The notes: a model not told the origin generated them from the letters alone. A DNA stretch of 64,000 nt from Gyrodactylus bullatarudis (GCA_012064415.1 SSNU01000052.1:188403-252402), one strand, 5' to 3'; positions 10,916 to 26,100 are shown, counted from the stretch's first letter. Translations and numbers: made by a program.

Positions 10916-11140
10916 CTAAACATTTTCTTCCATATCAATTTCATCTTTTTGCTTTTGTTGTCTCTTCCTAAACTTGAGACACGATATAAGAACAAGGAGC
11001 AATATAATGAATACACAAAATGTAATTATTAACGGCATAAATAGGTTGTACGGAATGAATAAGTTTGGCCTATCAAATGGTATGAAACCGCTTGTAACAA
11101 TAGCATAGCCAAGAGCCCAAGAAACTACAGTTTCATCAAT
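10916..11140 (-). CDS. NTPDase terminal exon K: conserved region 5 and C-terminal membrane helix
   Basis: 225 nt, starts IDETVVSWALGYAIV and ends EEIDMEENV-like acidic tail (KDEIDMEENV) with TAG. Confidence 0.92.
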   Translation of the reverse strand: MDETVVSWALGYAIVTSGFIPFDRPNLFIPYNLFMPLIITFCVFIILLLVLISCLKFRKRQQKQKDEIDMEENV

Positions 11141-14100
11141 CTAAAAACAAAATTTAAATTGAATCAAATACATTTATTAGAAAAAATATAATATTCGATA
11201 TTTTGTAGTATTAAAATAAAGCTAGTTAATGTAAATATGGCAATTTATGATTTCACAAAATTCTCAATTTTTTCATCAAATTTACCAAATGAAGAAAAAA
11301 ATAAGAAAGAATCAATTTTCATGAAAATTTTTTTATTTCGAATCGCGAAGTAGTGCCAAATTCCCATATTGTTGAACTCAAAGTCTAAAATTTTCGTTGA
11401 TTCCTAAGTGAGAATTGATTTCTAGAATCACAATAAGACAACAAAACCGATCATACCCATAAAATATTTGATGAACTCAGGTATCTTAAATCATTAAAAT
11501 TTCTAAAAAATATAAGAAGATGCCAGTTATTTCACAAATAAGGCCTTTATTTCGGGCATACTCATCAGTGTGATACATGCCATATATATGTTGCAATCAA
11601 TTTATAGAACTCGATAGTTATATATAATCTTCGCCGATTATGTATAATAATCAAGCCTTTGATCATTATATATAATTCTTATCTTGAATGAAGAAAAACT
11701 CTGACGATTATATATAACTCTCGTCTGATAAGTCTGGGGTAGTAACAAATATGCCTGTCATACACAAAGTCATGAAAAATTCAAAATTAAGGTAATTGGG
11801 AGAGATAAATTGATTTTTTATGTTTTTTTTCCAGATCTGAAAAATTCCTTATATATTATAAGATTGGAAAAAATAAAAATTCCAAACCTGTATATGTTTC
11901 CTTTTAACATTTTAGCGAATGGATTAAACTTTAAATTTGTGTCGATCGATATGACATTGTGTGGATTTTCTAAATTGATGCTTAATAAAATAATTGCTCA
12001 AATTTTTTAAAGATTTCTGTGGAAATTTTGGTATTTCTGGACAAAGAAGATAAGATTATTCAAAATTTTAGAGAGCTTGCCAGACTGATTTTTTTAAATA
12101 AAGAAAAACAGTATGAATTCTCGAATTTTTCATCAAGAAATTGAATTTGATCAAGATTTTTCCGGAATCTAGATCGTTAGCTCAACACTCAAGAAATATA
12201 AAATAGCTTTAGAAAGAGAACATGTTACAGACATTGTCAAACCATAGTATTAGGAGATGTGCGAGTACTTGGTTAGTGTACAATATTGAGTATAAAGAGT
12301 ATAAAAGATAGGCACTATTCTATTTAAAAAGAATGAATCGGAGCTTATACCTGTAGTTCTTCATAATAAGAATAGGTACACCATACCTCATTTGTCTTTT
12401 GGGTTAACATGTATGTAGAACCCCTGACTTTTTATCAGACGAGAGTTATATATAATCGTCAGAGTTTCTCTTCATTCAAGATAAGAATTATATATAATGA
12501 TCAGAGGCTTGATTATTATACATAATCGGCGAAGATTATATATAACTATCGAGTTCTATAAAATGATTGCAACATATATATATAAATACGTTTTTTGCGA
12601 GAATAAATTTTAACAATTATTGGTTGTGGTGTTTTTCAAATATGGTTGGTCAATCCCTGTTACAGTATTTGAGTAGTTAAAGTTTTTTGATGTTCCTAAG
12701 CATCTTACAGATCAGAACATTAAAATTTCGCTAATTTTCAAGCAGTAAATATTATCAAGAAATAAAAATTCGATTTTCACAAGATGATGGCGGATTTTCA
12801 AAATCTGATCCAGCATATTTGATTTCTTTAAATAACCGCGATCCTAAAGATCAAATTTTGATTACTCTTTAACTTAGAAATCAACAAAAATAATCCATAA
12901 ATCGCTCTCTCATAAAAATTGATCTGGTTCAAAATATTTTCTACATTTGGTAAATTTGATCTGGATTCCAAAATATCGAATTCGAATTTTTAATGAAAAA
13001 ATTGATAATTTTCTAAAAACCTAGATTCTCATCTTAATATTAACTAGGTGTAAAAGGCTATGAAAAATATCAAACTTCAAGTCATTTACTTTGTTGATGA
13101 ACCGGATCCTACTCCAACTCTCGTCATCATCGAATCCATAACTTTGAAGAAGGTATTCAATGTAGACTCCGTCAAAGCAAAAGTTTTTTATTTCTCGAGA
13201 GACCTCCTCATTAGCTTCAAGTTGAACCTATAAGAAGAGAATTATTACCAATGATTTACTATGAAAAGCTTGAAAAATTATTGAATCATATCTGCAAATA
13301 TTTAACTTATAATCCAAAAAATGAAATTATTAAACTTGGAAAAATGTATTGTCTATTTAATTTTTATCATTTTTTTCTGAATAAGAAAAATAAGATGTAA
13401 TCCTCAATGCTTTTTTCTGCTCCATCAATTTAAAGATAAAATGTCGAATTTTATTATGGACTTTTACTACTTTCATTAGAAATATCTGATATTTTGTACA
13501 AAGTGAGGTTTAAATTTTCTACAGATTTTCAAACTTTAGTATGTCATAAACAGGGTTCTCAAAAAGGTTATTTTCCAAGATAAATTCCATGCCTAGAAAC
13601 ATTCGATAATAATGCGTCTTTATCTAGATCAGAATCTTCAATTTTATTTAGGGTAATAGAAATTTCAAATACGCGCCAAGAGATTTTGAATGAACTTCCC
13701 TACCATAAAAGATAAATATTTTTATGACCCTAATAATTATAATATGATACATTTATATGATTATAAACACGTATCAATTTACAGTTGTGTATAGCATTAG
13801 ATATAAATATTATTTTCAAAGAACAACAGTAAAGTTTGAAAACTTACTTCAGAGTAATCCTTTTTATAAATAATGATATAGAATTTTCAAAAGATCTTTC
13901 TCGCATTATATACTCTTTGGTTTGTATATGATTTTAATTTTAAATGCATTTCTGAAATTTGAGATTAACTTAAATTGGAAAATTATTTCACGTAACATGA
14001 TACCATTATCGGATAGCTGTGATATTCCTCAATCTTTTACTCCCTCAACTATAATATACTATAAGCTATGTTTTATTATTTGTATCTTGTGTGAAATGAA

Positions 14101-17100
14101 AAAGATATTACCCAAGCTTAACCACAGAAACCTTAACCCTTTCAGTGCCGAGACTATTTCACAATTTTTATAAAAACCAAAATTTAGCTATGAAGAATCT
14201 TCATTGAAGATACCAATTTATTTGGCCAAAAAATATTACTAATGCAAGTTCACATTGTGGGCTTCAATTTAAACTTTAATTGATCCAGAAACCTATCAAA
14301 CTGGTAGAGTTATGAAGGCTTTAAAAAATTGGAAAATGGACATATATGTCCATCGGCACCGAAAGGGTTAAACATCAAAATTTGACTGACAACATTTTAT
14401 TTCCGACGCAAACTTACAGTGAATGTATTCTGTACAGAAAAATTTTTAATTCAGAAATCTTGTCTGATTAGTGAATCTTTTGGAATTTTTCCTTGTATTT
14501 TTGGTAGAGTAGCGCACTAACGATTTTACACAATCTTTATTACAAATCGAAAAATTATTTCTTTCTCTGTTGGAGATTCAAGTTCTTTATCATTCCGATG
14601 ATACACTTTTCGATAGAATGCTTCCGAAATGAATGAAAAAGGCTGACCATTCTACAACACTGTTTTAGTACATATGGCCGAGATCAGTTGACAGAAAAAC
14701 ATAGATTATTGGTAAATTTACAAGAAAAATATTTTAAAGCAAACTATGAATTCCACTTGTGAAAATTATCACCAATAAAATCTTTAATAAATTTAATTTT
14801 TATTTTATACTTCATTTCGCAACATTAAATGTGAAAATAACACCTAATATAGACATTAATTAAAAAGTCTACTGGCTAAGTGTGATCACTAGAGCCTCAA
14901 AAACGCATGTTTTGCATATTTTAATCACAAGGTATACTTTTTCTCATTCGACGAAAACTGCAATCAGATTTCTTCTTAGTATGAGGGTTAAAAATTTATA
15001 CAGTTGTCCCCCAGGTTTGGCATATGGAGGCACTTCTAATATTTATGATTCACGACTTATCTTAAATATTATATTTTTCAAATCAAGACCATTCGATTCA
15101 TAGAAAAATTCTCTATCGAATGATACCTAGATGAAGTTGTTATCTATCATAACTTTTCTAGCAAAGGTAAATATACTATTTTTCATTGAAATTGAAAACG
15201 AAAAAATATGTGAGGCACTTTTAATCTTCTATATTTGGTGTACTTTTCGCTGAAAAAAACCTGAGATAACATCATAATCTATAATTTCATAAATTTATTC
15301 AGATTTCTCAACAAATTTTTTTGAATTTTTAAAGATATTTCGTTTAACCTATCTCTTTAAAAATTAAGAGCTCAAGACGATTAAATACTCAAATTTAAAG
15401 TCTTGAAAATAAAGGGAAATTCTTTAAAGATTCTAATGTTCTCTCACAACATATAAAAAAATCAAAAATATCAAAAATAAAGAATATTTCCAAAAAAACC
15501 TAGAAAAAGATTGAAAAGGACAAAAATTTCTGATAGGACATTTTAAAAGATAGCTATTTAAAAACTTTTGAACTTGAATCAAGCAAAATCCAAACAAGAT
15601 TTGAGTAGAAATTAGAGAATACATAGTCAAACCATCGATTGAGCGGGAGGATTTTATCCCTTGCACATTTTTATGATTGACCAATCAAAACGCGAGAAAA
15701 TTGAAATTCATCGTAATTACCTCAAACCTGGTATCTAAATATAGGTTATACAATTTCAAGAAGATTGAGCCATGTCTCACAAATGTAGGACGAAAAATGG
15801 AGATTTTGTAAGCCTCAATGTAATTTTTGTAAATTGAGAAATAATATAACAGTTGGTGTGATAACTAGAGTTACAATCAAGCCCTTTTTCACACCTAAAC
15901 TAAAACAGAAAATATTTGTTCAACGATCTTGATTTGAAAAATATAATATTTAAGATAAGTCGTGAATCATAAATATTAAAAGTGCCTCACATATTAATTC
16001 GACCACTAAATGTCCAAATAAATCCAACCTTATGAAGATCGTCTTCTTACACCTTGATGTTAGAAATCATACAAGTCAAGGCTCCAAAAAATTCTTTCTA
16101 GAGAAATTTCGAAAGTGTCCAGATGGGTCGTAAAAAATTTTATGATCTCTAACCCTTATAGATTTTATATTTGAATTTTACAAGTTACTTTTCACCTATG
16201 ACCCTGGGAAGTAGGTTTTTAAAAAATACATTTTGAAAAAAATCAACACTCTTTGAATTAGTATAGCACAAGTTTGACGATTGATAAAGCCAAGATCTTT
16301 GCGTATTCCAAGAGATTAATAATTTTTCTATCGAATAAGGGGTAAACGAAGTATTTTCTGAGGCTTAAATAAATAATAATGAGTTGCTAAAATGATACGT
16401 GATAGAACTATCACTGTTTGATTTTAAGGGTTAATTTGGTATCCTTAATTGATTGAAAAATATGATTATGAGTTTGTTTTTGAATCAAATTTCAGTAGAT
16501 TTTCTAGCGTTTATAAGAGCTTCCAAGCAGTCAAAAAGAAGATTAAAGGAAGAACCTAAAAGTTTCTTGATTTCTGAATGATAAATGAACTTCTAGAGTT
16601 GATTGATAAAGCCGTGTTTTACCAGCGTGAAAAATAAAAGTTTTCTCTCCTTATTCACTACTGTTAGATATGTCAGATACTAAGAAATCGATTGAAACTG
16701 GATTAATGAACTTGTAAATTTAATAATTCTTTATGGATGAACCAGGGGAAATAGTATTAGTCTATGAAAAACCTTACTTCCTTTTAAAATGACTGAACAA
16801 TAATTGTTTGTATTTACAGAAAATTTTCATAGTTTTCTAGATCATGTGAATATATCTAATCTAAGAAAAAAACTGTGCAAAATCTTCCGGTACATACAAT
16901 AATTAGGACATATCTTTTAATTTTACTGTTGGAACATTTGTGAATTTCAAGATTTTACAAATTTTCTGTCCCAGCAAAATAGAGGTTACCATTTGAAAAT
17001 AAACGAGTCAGATATCTTTAAATAGACGAATAGGGAAAAATGGATAATTTTTAATATAAATCGTTCTTGAGTTATAGGAAAATACTTCAAATGTAGATGG

Positions 17101-20100
17101 GATTTTGAAAATCTTGCGTTCCTATCCTAATTCTTTAATTTGCTTCCACCTTTGCTCAATACCAATATTCAACTTCAACTAGTCATAAGCCGAACACAAC
17201 ACTTTTTAGAGCGATAATTTGAACAAAAAGATACTTTTTATTCTTCTTTCACCCCTAATCGAAAAGTGAATTTATTTAAGATACAAAAAAATATGTATAA
17301 TTCATAAAGATGGCTTGTTACTGATAATTTAGGACATAGCTGTTTTTAAAGCCAAAAAGGGCAAATTTTAACCTCTATTATCTTTTAGATGATAAATCTG
17401 CTTTCATAAAGGAATTCAGATTCGGAATCAGCTTTATTATAGTTATTTTAGTAAGGTTACAAATTTTCTCATTCGTGTTATGAGAAATAATAATTTGGGA
17501 CATGAATCGAAGTAAGATATATATTCAATGCGAAATATACATTAAAGGATCATCAGTGATATGACTTTAAAAATTATGAGAGTTAATTAATAATTTAAAA
17601 TATGGTAAAAGTTAAAAAAAAAATCTTTTCAATAATAATGATAATAATTAAAATTGGTTCAATAACTTACTGCTGCATCCTTTTTCAAGCATAGATCATT
17701 GATTCTCTTGTTGAAGTCAGTCTTGCTCATTTTGATCTCATTCTCTTTCTTCTTTCCAAGGAGAAAGTCGAAGACGTAGTAGAACCCAGCAAAGGCCTTG
17801 ATAAATTAAAGTTTGAAAATATAGAAAATAATCAAAAATCTAAACCTAATTGACATGAGGATGAGAATTTACTACTTTTACAAAACACTCAATATTTTTC
17901 CCCGGATTCAAAGAAAAAAATAATTTTTTGAATTCTATGAGCTGATAAGATGTGGATATTCGAAAAAATTCAATCTGAACAAAATTACGCTGTTTTGTCG
18001 AATTTCGAAAATGTACCAAATTTCCACTTTCGAACCATTTGAATTTTTCGATTATCACAAAGGCAAATTATCCAAAATCTCGAATTTTAAATTTTTCTCA
18101 GAAACAGTAGGTTCTTCGCTATTTCTATGGCCTAATTCGAATTATTTGTCTATTGTTGACCCCAATTATTATCACTTAACTGGTTCGAATCATCAGAATA
18201 GATAAAAATTTTGGGTTCAAAAATGGCAAAAGTGGAAATTTAGTGTATTTTGAATTCGAAAACCGGCCTAATTTTGATCAGATTGAATTTTTTACAGATA
18301 TTCACATCTTATTAGCTCATTCCGTTATAGAATTATAAAAATTATTTTTTTTGAGCCTGGAGAAAATATTGAGTTTTTTGTAAAAGTAGTAAATTCTCAT
18401 CTTCATGTCAACTTGCTTATATATTTTTCTTGAATTTATTCATTCAACCAACCCAAAAATAAATTTCCAATTTTTTAAGAACTTCAGAAATCTAGTATTC
18501 TCAATGATTTGAGATCGAAATCTTTCTCTTTATTCTTTGTTTTGCTTTTGAGTATCTGGCGTATGCGAAAACTATTTTTAGAGCATTGCATTAATTAATT
18601 AAAAAATAATTTTGGTCATAAATAGATTTAATTCAAGAAAATAAAAATTTATCAACCTCAATGATATTTTTTCTAGTCATGTGCTTTCTAACAGGGTCAA
18701 GCTTAGTTTTGATCGCAAAAAGGCTTTGAAATTCATAATAAGATCTTAAATTGATAAATCTGAGATCACCAGATTCACAATATAGTTGCTAATTTGGGAT
18801 CTATTAAATTTAAATTTAAAAACCTTATAGTTATTCTCGATGAATTTGATAATTTATGGTTTTCACGAAAATCTCATGAGGGTTTTTTAGACCTTTGCAC
18901 GAGAAATACTGTAATTACCAGAAAATCTTCTTCTATTACTCAAGTATCGTTTTTCATAGTGTTATTTTATTGAGTAAATTAAGGTTTGATATTTTCCTAT
19001 AACAAAATCATTTCTGGTGAGCTAAATAGAAGTTAAATACCTAGAAATAAGCAGGAGTTACTGTTTTGAGACCTGATCAATTAAATTAATCTACAACCTC
19101 ATATTTGTACTGATTTTTAGGTGTCAAAAAATAGATTTGTCAATGAAAAAATTTTACTTAAGCATAATTTTCGAAAATTTTTTTATGCTTTTGATACTTC
19201 AAGGACTAGGTAATTGAAGTAGATATTTTTTCTACGAGGTGCTTTAATAGGCATAAAATTGAGTTGAAGTTGAGGATTTTCGAAATAAATAGGTAAATTT
19301 TCAACTTTGACTTGAAAAATCTCAGAAACTAGAAGAGTCAAAGGAAGGTTTCCTTCTACTATTTTGTTAGGAATTCATTCTTGAACAAGATGATGTCATT
19401 TCTGTCATTCTATCTCAATCATGTTTTTTTCTATTGAAAAGTAAAGCAAGTTAGGTATTCAGTTTTTACCAAATAACTCGAAAATTCTATTGTAGAACTT
19501 TTTAAGAAGCACATATCTGAAATCACCGAAAAATTCTCTACAAAAGTGGAAAATATCATCGAGTAGAAAAAAAATAATGTCCGATTTGTGTGTTATCAAA
19601 ACTATAAACTTTTCTGTTTAGAATTCTTTATTTTTGCAAATTTTTTTATTAGAATTTATTTCATTATTTTAATGATTTTATTAATTTTTGCAAGACTTTA
19701 TAGTATCATGAATTTCCCGAAGCTTAGCACCAACCCAAAATTAAAAATGTCTCCTGACCTTTCCATAAATTTTTTTTCTTCAAATTACTAAATCGGTAAA
19801 AGTGTGCCTTTCGAACTAATTTCCAAAAAACCTTCAGAAAAGAATGAGATTTTCGGAAAATCATCCAGAATAGCTTTATTTTAAATGGAAATTTTACTTG
19901 ATCTATACTTAAAATAATCTATCACTCACTTTCTCAATAGTTAAAAGATAAAAATACGAGTGTTTTAAATAAGATTAAAATAGAAATTACAAAAATTTTG
20001 AAAATAATCTAAAATAATTACGTAATATCCTCTCTTAGGTCTTGGCTGTTTGTCTCCGCCAATGGTACAAAATTCCTTGTCACATCCACTAATCGCTGGA

Positions 20101-23100
20101 CCATTGCTACCAAGAAGAGACTTTATTCTAGCTAGACATTCGCCATAGTTTCCCGTACCGATTAAGTTGAATTTCTTAACAATTCCCTTTGTTCTCTAAG
20201 GAAGAAGGAAATTTATAAAAATTATCACTAGATTTAATCTGTTCTATTCTAACATCAAAAATTTGTTTCAAATCCACACCAAGAAGATCGTCACATGGAG
20301 AAACTTCAAAATCGTTTGGCTCATACTCTTGCGAGAATCCCTTGATTAGGCAGGGATCATTAAAGTTCATGGTTGTCTCCAAACTTGTCTGTAGATAAAA
20401 AGAGATTTTTAGCCAGAAAAATTCCTCCCGTTTCAATTATTAATCATAACTATTCAATCAAATCTAAAGTTGGTTGATATGAAGTTGAGAATCTATGAAT
20501 TTTTTTCTCAAGAATTTTTCCCAGATCACTTTGCCTATTTTCACAATTTGAAGATAAAAATGCAAGAAAAATAGGGTAATTTCGGCACCAAAATCCCATA
20601 TTTTCATCTTTTAACTGGTCAAAAGAAGTTGTTCAGAATCAGAATTGGGCAGGAAAGCTGAATATCGCCTGTGAATTTTAGACAGATTCAACATTTTTGA
20701 GGGATTTTGAATTTTATGAATTTTAATTAGTGAAAAGGATCAAAAATCGAAGTTCAGCTCCACAAAGATTACAAGGTAAAGCATGATTTAAACTTCAAAA
20801 AATCTTTCCTATATTCGAACTCTTGATGGAAGATTTCAGATTCTTATCATAGATTCAAAACTTTAAAAAATTACAGGATTCTTAATCTGTTTTCTAAGTT
20901 AGGAATGCGACTATCAAGAATGGCATATTGGTTTTTGGATAAATTCGAAATTTTACTCCGTGTAATATTTTTTTTGAATTCAGATTTATATACAATGGCA
21001 TGAGAATTTTTGATATTTCCTTTTGTACACGATATAATTTGATATATTTATTTATTAGTATAGAAGATTATAGGAAATATTTATTTTCAATGCTTGTACA
21101 GAAAAGTTAAGGAAGTTATTTCAAATTATCTTGACCTACTTTAAAATAGTTAAGTAATTCTGTGTTTAAATGAGTTGGTACTTGCAAATAATTGTAAGGT
21201 TACCTAAAAGTAATAATTTTTCAAGGTAATTTCAATTAATTAATTGTTTCAAGATACTTGTAAGGCAATCCAAGTTGGGTTCCTACTTATAAATAAACAA
21301 ATTTACTGGTAATTTTTGATAAAAACCAACCTTTTCCCCATCTGTTCCTTGGATAATCTTCTCATGAATATATGACCCGTGTACATGATTTTGTAGTCTG
21401 TCTTTGCCTAAGCACAACAAACTACGGCTGTACAAATTAAAGTTTTTTCCGTACAACTTCATCTTATGAATGTTTGGATTGGAATAGATATAATCCTTGG
21501 AAAGTTCCTCATATTCTGAATCGGGTATCGCAAATGTAATCTGGGTGGAGGCTCCGCCAAGGTCAAGGACACCTGCTGAATCTTTTGGGTCTTTTACCAA
21601 GTTGATCGGTTTCTATAAAGAGGCAAGATAATTTTCCAATGATAAAAAAATTTGTCACTTATATTTTTACATTAATAACTAGAAAAATTCGATACATTTT
21701 TAATTTCTCTCTCATATCATTGAGTTAAAATTCGCATTTTAAGTTTATAATCATTCCCTCCTACCCATGATCGTATAAAAGTCGATCATTTTTAACGTTT
21801 AGAAATTTATGAAATTTTGATGATACAAGACCCCTAGATAATGGCGAATTCATCAAAATTGAATGAAAATAGTTATTTCTACAATTGCGTATGTTGAATG
21901 TGCCTTTTATGGCTCTGAAGCCAGCCATCTCCTAAACTATGAGAGATATCGAGCAGGCGATTGCATATTTGGAATCTACAGCTATTGTTTTACGATTGGA
22001 AGTTTAAAGACCTCAGAAAATAGGTCTAAAAATATTTTTTAAATTTTCGACTAGATTTTCAAAAATTCTCTCTTCTTCAATTAACTTCAGTTAGCATCAG
22101 TGAAAAGCTATCTTTATGAAATAGGGGGTGAAAAATTTATTTTAAGTATCTTACGTTCAAATTATCGCTCAAGAAAGTGATATGTTCCACTGGTGGAACA
22201 TTTGGACATAAAGGGTTAAGGTACACTAATTAGCCTCTTACATTCAAATCTGTTCCATGTCAAAATTAATTTTCGGAATTTCAAAACCATCAGTTTTTAT
22301 CCACGAATTTAAACGCTCAATTAATACGAAATGAATCGCTTACTCTAGTTAAATTTCAGTAAAATTCCCAACCAATCAGAAATCTTTATTTCGAATTGAT
22401 AACAACAATTCAATTTTAACTTTATTGAATAGAATAATTTCGGATCCGAGAATCGTACAGAAATAATCAATTTCCAGGTCAAAATAGTAAGAATAGCTTA
22501 CAAGGCTCTAAACGTGACTAAAATTCTTAGAGATATCGATTGGGATCGATCAATTCTACAAAATTGATTCCATGATCACTAAGAAAGTCTTTTTTGAAAG
22601 GTAAATATAAAATATAAAAGTCTGTATTTTTCACTATTTTGAGATGATAACAGAGTAATTTATGTGGAAAGTTTCACTTACAGTTCCAAAGTGTTTATTT
22701 AAATAATTCGCTGTAATCCAAGCATAAATACCTTCCTCCATGCCTGAGAGAATTTTAATGTCTCTCGTTGAGTTTTCAACCTTGAGACCAGAATATTTCG
22801 TTAGGTCATCTCTCAAGGTCTTGATAAGTTGATCTGTTTTTTCAGGATTTTCAATTCTATTTGATTTTTAAAAGATTTAGTTTTTCAACGTTTTCTTTTT
22901 AGCTTACAAAAGGCTTAGCTTACTGGGTCAATCGAATACCGGCAGTTGCTGCGAGATAAAGCGGAGTATCTTCCGTTATCTTTGAATTATTTCCAATAAG
23001 ATCTTTCAGCTGCTTTTCCATATTTTTAAAGGCCATCTTTGGTTCATTTACGTAATCAGAAATACCTGGTTCTGAAAATAAAAATTTTAGAAATCTTTTT

Positions 23101-26100
23101 ATCATAAGGGCTAAAAGTAACTCATGTTAGCTTATCGCTGTTATTCTAGAAGTTTGAGTTGTAAATGTCTGATGTTACTTGTTATCAAAGTTGAAATCTC
23201 AAATTACATCTTTTAGTCACCTACATATATTTTGAACTTGTTCAAAGAAACTCACAAAATTATTCAGTTTTCTCATAAGATGATCTTTTGAGAAGGGAAA
23301 AAAATTTTCGTTGAGAATAAATATTAGGGTTATTCTCGAAATTAGCCCTAAATCTATTCGAAAAAATTCTGGGGCTATTTTTAAGATTAAACATAATTTT
23401 TTGGCTATTACATATAATAATTTACAGATTAGTAAGATGCTTCAAGAAAATTTCCTAGGAACAATGAGTTTTAATTAAATAGTGTAACTATTTTGACATT
23501 CAAAAAAATCAATTACTTTTAGATCTTCTAAATGTATGGAATCAATATTAAAAGAACCCAAATATAAGTGAAGTAGAAGTTAGATTATTTATTGAACTGT
23601 CTGAAGAGGTTTAGTATCACCTCTGTAGATTATTGAATTTTTTATCCTACAGACCTCAAGTTTCTAAAAAACAACTTTTTTCATATAGAGTTCCAAGCAA
23701 AGATTTTGGTACTAATGAAATCTATTATTTTAACTTTTATCTCGAATTTTCACGGAAAGAATTGAAAATTCATAGACTAGTCTGATTGAGTTTCTTACAA
23801 GTACTCTAGCTAGTTCATTAAATTCTGTCGCAAATAAATCAAATTCCAAGAAAAAATGTCAATTTATCAAATAATGATCATCTCATCCAGGTTGTAACTA
23901 AATCAAGTTCACTTTTTAAACTAGTTCAGATAGAATAAAGAAATCAATCAACTGCAGAACTAAAATATTTACACTTCTCCACCCTAATTGGACAAATTGA
24001 TGGTCAATTTTTTACTAATAACATCGATATCATAAAAATATCAACTTCTAAATTAAGAATATTTATTGAAGAAGAATTAAATTAATGAACAACGTTACTA
24101 ATGAGACAAAAATAATCTAAAAAGGAATCCTTTTAAAGGATCGCCCAAGTTTTTAAGATCGAATTTTTAAAATTTTTGAGGAATTTGTAGTAAAATTTAT
24201 AAAAAAAAATATTCCAGATATGTCAACCCCTGATTTATTCATGATCACAAAAAAATGATAATTTGCTCAGAAATGATCGGATCACGTTTGAAAATTGGCA
24301 AGATTAATAATTATTCTACCCTACACTTATAGACTTTACATGGTTATTGTGATGTTAAGAGTAATTTTTATTCATTCCGATTTTCAACTACTAGCTTTAT
24401 GGTATTTTCAAAATTAGCAAATTAAACTTATTTACCTGGTGGAACTTCCCTTTTTTTAAGATGTAATAATCTTTTCATGCATGAATGCGTTTTCTTCACT
24501 GGATAAAATTCTATAACCTAAGGAAAAAATCAATAAGTACTTGTAAGAAAATGTCTATAAGGAATCATTTCTGAATTATTTTCTAGAATAAAGAAATTTT
24601 ATTAGTTTTATCAAAGCACTTGTTAGAGCTCGTGTCAACATTAGGAACCTTAGTTACTGATATCAATCTCCAAATGTTTAGTTGATAATAAATTTTGAAG
24701 ATTTTATTAATTGGATAGAGATATATTCGTATACCATCGTATACGTCCGGAAAACCCGTGAATAAATCCATCATTATAGGGAGTAAATTATTTATTGAAA
24801 AATAAGTATTTTACCAGGTTTCTTCAGTTTTAAATCCTGAGTTTAATCATTTTTTACAAGGGTTTTTACAGGGATCAGGCCTAATTATGAGTCTAGTGAA
24901 TTTTTTTTTTTGAAATCGAAAATTTTTATTTACAGAATTATAAAGATTAATGATTGTACAAATAAGAGAACAGAGAAAGAGTGTTTAATGTGCCCGGTGT
25001 GGGACCGAGAGTAAAGGGGTCCGAATGAGAGGTGAGAGAGATACCACTACGCCACACCGGGCAAAATGAAATAAATGATATCCAAAAGATATTGAAAGAC
25101 CACGGATATCCAAAAAATTTTGTTCAAGTGAAAAAGACTTTAAAAGACGATGCAAACAATAGAGAGGAACAAGAAGTTCAGAATGAAGGAACGATACGAA
25201 TAGTCCCAAGAATAAACTTCAAAGGAGACAGTCAAGATCTGACGGGAAAGTTGGTTAACCTTATTAACGAACATTACAATGACATCGAAGGTTGTATTTA
25301 AAACAAAAAAGTTATCCAAATTTCACCTTAAGGACAGAACATAAAAAACTGAAGTTAAGTGAACAATTAAACCTTATTCACAGCTTTGAAGCCTCATGTA
25401 GAGCAAAATATATTAGAAGGAGACAAAGAAGGCTGAAACTTCGAATCAATGAGCACCTAAACAGAAACAGTTCATCAATAAAAAAATTCAATAGACCTTG
25501 AAATAACGGAAAAATTTTTCATATTAGAAGGGGATCTGAAATTTTGTAGCTAAACTGTCAACTCGTACTTGAGATCGATCAAGTATAAATTAGCCGGGAT
25601 TGCTCTGCTAATTCGTATCTTTCATTAATGCTAAAACATTTAACATTAAATCTAGAAAACTTTTGAAAATACAACTATCAAGTGGATCATATTCCATCAC
25701 CAGATGATAAATTCCATAAATTTTATCTATATTTTGGGACTTTGAAATCCTTTGAAATACAATTTAAATAAAATTTCACAGTCCGAATTATATCAATTTT
25801 CAAAAATATGATTATTTTATCACACGATAATTACAAACAGGTGTGGAAAAATTAGAAAAAAAACATATTTAATTAATCGTTTATTTTGTAAAAAAGTTTA
25901 GAAGATGTGATCAATTGGACTGAATCTTGTTAGAAATGTCTTTCATAGTACAGTATTCTTATAGATATAGAACTGACTTACAACCTGTTAAATTTTTTTC
26001 ATCATCAACTCTATTTGGATTTAGAGAAAAACAACCAAGGTTAGAGTGTGAATTTTAAAAACCTTCTGACCAAACTTAGTACAGTAATCTATGAATAACC

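Noticed and set aside
24991..25063. Functional tRNA gene
   Set aside because: The T arm does not pair, the B box is weak, and the terminal pairing is 12 bp instead of 7.
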